This document shows positions 6,751 to 8,803 of a stretch of 8,803 nt of DNA, in pieces. Numbering within the stretch: the stretch's first letter is position 1; each line of letters starts with the position of its first letter. Origin of the DNA: Bacillota bacterium (GTDB lineage: Bacteria > Bacillota > Dethiobacteria > DTU022); assembly GCA_012510625.1 (NCBI GenBank), contig JAAZHP010000150.1:1-8803 (forward strand). Direction: 5' to 3'. The notes under the pieces are model-generated. The model searched no databases, was not told the DNA's origin, and worked only from the letters and a program-made list of their open reading frames with translations. The position numbers and the translations under genes are program-made.

Positions 6751-7941
6751 TTAAGCCGGACCGAGCACGGTCGCCGGACCCGTGGCATACTTTTGCAGCG
6801 CCGCCTCGTCCAGCTCGACCCCCCAGCCGGGCCCTGCAGGCACGGCGGCCGCGCCGCCGCTGTAATCGATCGGCGCGGTGATGAGGTCGTCTTCGAGCAT
6901 CACGTGTCCGAAAAGCTCCGTGGCGTAACCGAGCTGGTGGTGCCTGGCCGCGGCCAGGTGGAGCACGGCGGCGGAATTGATCCCCAGGGGCTGGTTGTGC
7001 AGCACCGCGCCCAGCCCCCGCCGCGCCGCGTAGTCCAGGGCGCGCAAGGCGGCGGTGATGCCCCCGGGCCTTTCCGGGTTGAGGCCGACAACGCCGACCG
7101 CTTTCAACTCGATCAAAGTGACGATATCCTGCAGTGAGAAGCAGTCCTCGTGGGCCATCAGCGGCGTATCCACCCGTTTTTGCACCTCCGCCATTTCCAG
7201 GTAGTTATAGAGAGGCAGCGGCTGCTCCACGAACTCGATCCCAAAGGGCTCGATGGCCTTGATCGCCCGCACGGCATGCGCCGCGCTGCGGCAGGCCTGG
7301 TTGTAGTCCACGCGCAGCCTGGCCTCGCCGCCTAGGGCCCGGCGCATCTCTTTCAGGATCTCCACGTCCGCGGCGATGTCGCCGCCCAGCTTCAGCCTGA
7401 AAGTGCGGATGCCGTCGGTGTAAAAAAAACGGGCCAGCTCGGCCATGCGCGCGGGCTCGCCGAGCGGCACCAGGGCGGCGAGGGGCACCCGTTCCACGGT
7501 GCGCCCGCCCATGAAATCGCAGGCCGGCCGGCCGGCGATGCGGCCCATCAGGTCGTAGCAGGCCATATCAAGCAGCCCCTTGGCCACCTCGTTGCGGGCC
7601 ACATTGATCTCCATGCGGTGGCGGATCCGCTCGATATTAAAGGGGCTCTCGCCCAGGAGATACTTCCCCAGGGCTTCCTTGATCACGAGAATGACCTGGC
7701 CTGGAGAGACACCCGTTTCGGGCAGCCAGACAAACACCTCGCCGAGGCCGGTGCTGCCGTCCTCGGCCGTCAGCCGGCAGACAACGAAATCGCCGCCGAG
7801 CCAGTCCTCTTCCGCCGGTATGGCCATCCCCAGCCCCCCGGCGGCGCGCATCGCTTCCCGCACATAGCCGTGAAAGGGAACAAATACCGGAGTCAGCTCG
7901 ATGCGGATGATGCGCGGATCGCCCTTCCGGTTCTTCTTCAA
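6751..7941 (-). CDS. enolase-superfamily enzyme, mandelate racemase/muconate lactonizing type, atypical active site
   Basis: A 396-residue protein has the two-part enolase fold. The N-terminal capping domain (IIRIELTPVFVPF at about 11-23, GLGEVFVWLPETG near 65-77) is followed by a barrel. Visible motifs are FRLKLGGD (Arg182-x-Lys184), VDYN (Asp212), EFVEQPL (Glu239), MAHEDCFS (264-266), VVGLNPERPGG (Asn288) and VLHN (His315). Compared with the usual KxK, D-x-N, EQP, (D/E)E and Lys or Asp on strand six, the first lysine is Arg, the usual third metal ligand position is His, and the strand-six catalytic residue is Asn. Members racemise, cycloisomerise or dehydrate carboxylate substrates; this reaction cannot be assigned. 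It starts at TTG 7941, the only in-frame choice after a stop six bases upstream, with poor ribosome-site placement. It is first in the operon. Confidence 0.85.
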   Translation of the reverse strand: MKKNRKGDPRIIRIELTPVFVPFHGYVREAMRAAGGLGMAIPAEEDWLGGDFVVCRLTAEDGSTGLGEVFVWLPETGVSPGQVILVIKEALGKYLLGESPFNIERIRHRMEINVARNEVAKGLLDMACYDLMGRIAGRPACDFMGGRTVERVPLAALVPLGEPARMAELARFFYTDGIRTFRLKLGGDIAADVEILKEMRRALGGEARLRVDYNQACRSAAHAVRAIKAIEPFGIEFVEQPLPLYNYLEMAEVQKRVDTPLMAHEDCFSLQDIVTLIELKAVGVVGLNPERPGGITAALRALDYAARRGLGAVLHNQPLGINSAAVLHLAAARHHQLGYATELFGHVMLEDDLITAPIDYSGGAAAVPAGPGWGVELDEAALQKYATGPATVLGPA

Positions 7942-7959
7942 TCCTCATCCCGGTCCTCT

Positions 7960-8058
7960 CTGTGAATATTTTCAAGCCATGTTATACGTTAAAAAGTTCT
8001 AATATTTTTTTGTTATACTACAAATATTCCGAAGTTCCTGCTTTATAAACATTCACAG
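7960..8058. repeat. AT-rich segment bounded by a 16-base imperfect inverted repeat
   Basis: CTGTGAAT at 7960-7967 is matched exactly in inverse by ATTCACAG at 8051-8058. Extending inward, the arms 7960-7975 and 8043-8058 agree at 13 of 16 positions. The AT-rich interior lies just upstream of the operon's first gene. The arms could be paired operator sites or the ends of a small element. The arm next to the gene also contains the near-palindrome TGAATATTTTCA (7963-7974). Confidence 0.45.
7980..8018. promoter_or_regulatory. two TGTTATAC direct repeats 31 bases apart
   Basis: TGTTATAC occurs at 7980-7987 and 8011-8018, a separation of 31 bases or about three helical turns, so both copies face the same side of the DNA. 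On the minus strand each reads GTATAACA and contains a -10-like TATAAC, but neither has a good -35. They are candidates for repressor or activator sites, or for alternative start elements, of the 7941-3930 operon. Confidence 0.35.
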
Positions 8059-8176
8059 GCTCCCTGCCAGTCACAAACGCCCGTAGACTTGCCGCGTGGT
8101 TCAATACCTACCGCATACAGCAGAACTAAAAAATTAAAGGAAACTCCAATACAAGTAGTGTCCGGTATAATGGTGT
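8049..8176 (+). mobile_element. possible decayed insertion-sequence end
   Basis: From 8049 to a TAA at 8127-8129 the plus strand encodes TFTGSLPVTNARRL followed by AAWFNTYRIQQN. The second part resembles the Trp-x-x-x-Tyr-rich tail of some DDE transposases. Thirty bases after the stop comes GTGTCCGGTATAATGG (about 8159-8174), which looks like a terminal repeat; a transposase tail followed closely by such an element is typical of an IS end. No matching inverted copy is found in the window and the frame is closed by a TAA at 8046-8048, so at most a fragment remains. The family is not assigned. Confidence 0.25.
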
Positions 8177-8183
8177 ATTGACA

Positions 8184-8210
8184 AATAGTCTCTTACAGGT
8201 CTTGACTATT
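8184..8210. repeat. 7-base inverted repeat AATAGTC/GACTATT
   Basis: AATAGTC (8184-8190) and GACTATT (8204-8210) are exact inverse copies around a 13-base spacer, next to a TTGACA at 8178-8183. This could be an operator or a weak hairpin. No -10 element lies at standard spacing from the TTGACA. Confidence 0.3.
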
Positions 8211-8437
8211 GCAGGAGTTTGCCGACCCTTGCAACGGCTTGGGATGGCTGTGATTTTTAAATTATCCCAGCTTTAAGCAGGAATATTTAATATTTAAAGG
8301 AATATTTTTTTAAACGAATATGCCCATTTAAAGGTGTCTGTACCGTTGTTTGTATGAGCGGCGACATGACTATGTTTGCCACTATAATATTGACAAGGGG
8401 GTAACCGGCACAAGAATAGTTTTTTGTTCCTGGCAGG

Positions 8438-8446
8438 TGTTATAAT
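8438..8446 (+). promoter_or_regulatory. extended -10 promoter for the two-helix protein
   Basis: TGTTATAAT is a perfect extended -10 (TGnTATAAT). No good -35 lies 17 bases upstream, which extended -10 promoters can tolerate. Transcription would begin near 8453 and leave about 25 untranslated bases that contain GGGGAGG (8461-8467). A second TATAAT at 8383-8388 and a TTGACA at 8390-8395 are nearby but not correctly spaced with partners. Confidence 0.5.
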
Positions 8447-8477
8447 CTTATTTATTAAGTGGGGAGGATGCCCAATC

Positions 8478-8723
8478 ATGACCCGAGATTTGATCCCCGA
8501 TCAATTTGATTCTGAAAAACTGGAAAAAGGTTTAAAAACCGCCGGAGTGGTCACAAGCGGTGTGGGGCTGGTCAAAACTATTGTTGCAGCCGTGGTCTTA
8601 GTCTTTGTGGCCATTATTCTTATGGTTTCCGCTAATAAATGGATTGGCCTTGCCCTCCTTTTGCTGGCGGTCGGAATGGTTGTGCTGCAAGTGTTCAAAT
8701 TTAAAAAGGCCGCCCGGAAGTGA
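8478..8723 (+). CDS. small two-helix membrane protein of unknown function
   Basis: An 81-residue protein starts at ATG 8478, ten bases after GGGGAGG. The open frame extends back to a TTG at 8424, but that would place the promoter at 8438-8446 inside the gene, so the ATG is preferred. A charged amphipathic N-terminus (MTRDLIPDQFDSEKLEKGL) leads to two closely spaced membrane helices at about 32-52 and 55-73, with the turn SANKW between them. A basic tail FKFKKAARK ends the protein, so both ends are probably cytoplasmic. I do not recognise a family. It is the only plus-strand gene fully in the window and diverges from the GC-rich operon, but the 536-base gap argues against shared control. Confidence 0.7.
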   Translation: MTRDLIPDQFDSEKLEKGLKTAGVVTSGVGLVKTIVAAVVLVFVAIILMVSANKWIGLALLLLAVGMVVLQVFKFKKAARK

Positions 8724-8792
8724 AAAAAACAATAGGCCTTTGACATAGCACCGGACGGCCGGAGGTAAAGAGAAAGACAGGGGCTTTTAAAA

Positions 8793-8803
8793 ATGAAAAG
8801 GCG
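8793..8803 (+). CDS. possible start of a further gene, cut by the right edge
   Basis: ATGAAAAGGCG at the right edge begins M-K-R, with AGGGG nine bases upstream of the ATG. It is 69 bases downstream of the preceding stop, on the same strand. Only three codons are visible, so nothing can be said about the product, and it may not be a gene. Confidence 0.3.

Larger units (their letters stand above)
7942..8477. other. 536-base gap with regulatory and mobile-element traces
   Basis: No intact gene is seen here. From left to right it holds the likely control region of the minus-strand operon (7942-8060, AT-rich with inverted and direct repeats), a coding-like fragment ending at 8129 followed by a GTGTCCGGTATAATGG element, a short inverted repeat at 8184-8210, an imperfect hairpin at about 8239-8272, AT-rich GAATATTT repeats at 8281-8320, and a plus-strand promoter at 8438-8446. 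A 61-codon minus-strand frame at 8294-8479 does not look like protein. Confidence 0.5.

Noticed and set aside
3930..7975. Many long open frames on both strands inside the GC-rich operon, including 3906-4448, 4500-4955, 4977-5624, 5450-6142 and 7618-7965.
   Set aside because: They are shadows caused by high GC in frames opposite or offset to three clearly conserved genes. Their translations are rich in Arg, Pro and Gly and show no family motif.
8239..8272. GCTTGGGAT and ATCCCAGC around an 18-base loop as a plus-strand terminator.
   Set aside because: The stem is bulged, the loop is long, only three T residues follow, and no gene ends upstream.
8294..8479. A minus-strand 61-codon frame in the AT-rich gap.
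   Set aside because: It overlaps the promoter and leader of the plus-strand gene and has no ribosome site or protein-like composition.
8705..8741. AAAGGCC/GGCCTTT inverted repeat around the stop of the two-helix protein gene.
   Set aside because: The 23-base loop and the lack of a T tract make it a poor terminator, so no function is claimed.
8740..8771. TTGACA at 8740-8745 as a promoter for the gene at the right edge.
   Set aside because: The nearest -10-like sequence is at about 20 bases and poorly matched.

Overview
The window looks like a chromosomal stretch of an endospore-forming Firmicute, probably of the Clostridia/Peptococcaceae type. This is inferred from purine-rich Shine-Dalgarno sites (AAGGAGG, GGGAGG), frequent GTG/TTG starts, a spore-coat-like ferritin-fold protein and mixed base composition. 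No rRNA, tRNA or CRISPR array is visible. Most genes are on the minus strand.

Region by region. Positions 1-551 hold a minus-strand gene cut by the left edge (DUF3231/coat-like). Positions 552-780 hold a possible zinc-ribbon coding remnant and a terminator for the next gene. Positions 781-1692 encode a lipoprotein of unknown function. Positions 1842-3149 are a two-gene unit of uncharacterised membrane proteins, with a promoter near 3235-3262 and a nine-codon leader ORF that appears to couple the second gene to the first. Positions 3289-3641 encode a small three-helix membrane protein split over two reading frames. The junction is a classical -1 slippery heptamer followed by a hairpin at the right distance, so it is programmed frameshifting, transcript slippage, a real mutation or a homopolymer error.

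Positions 3930-7941 are a visibly GC-rich, tightly packed minus-strand operon between AT-richer flanks. In transcription order it encodes an enolase-superfamily (mandelate racemase/muconate lactonizing type) enzyme, an amino-acid-permease-like transporter and a YtcJ-type metal-dependent amidohydrolase. Together they suggest uptake, isomerisation or elimination, and hydrolysis of an amino-acid derivative or similar compound; the substrate is unknown. The enolase-family enzyme has substitutions at three usual active-site positions, and its start region is odd.

Positions 7942-8477 (536 bases) contain no convincing intact gene. They hold an AT-rich segment bounded by an imperfect inverted repeat and carrying two TGTTATAC direct repeats, then what may be the decayed end of an insertion sequence, then AT-rich repeats, and finally an extended -10 promoter for a plus-strand two-helix membrane protein (8478-8723). 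A possible further gene begins at 8793 and is cut by the right edge.

The best candidates for something undescribed are the frameshift-encoded membrane protein, the neighbouring orphan membrane-protein operon with its coupled leader peptide, and the atypical enolase-superfamily operon. Functional statements rest on motif reading, since no database search could be run.
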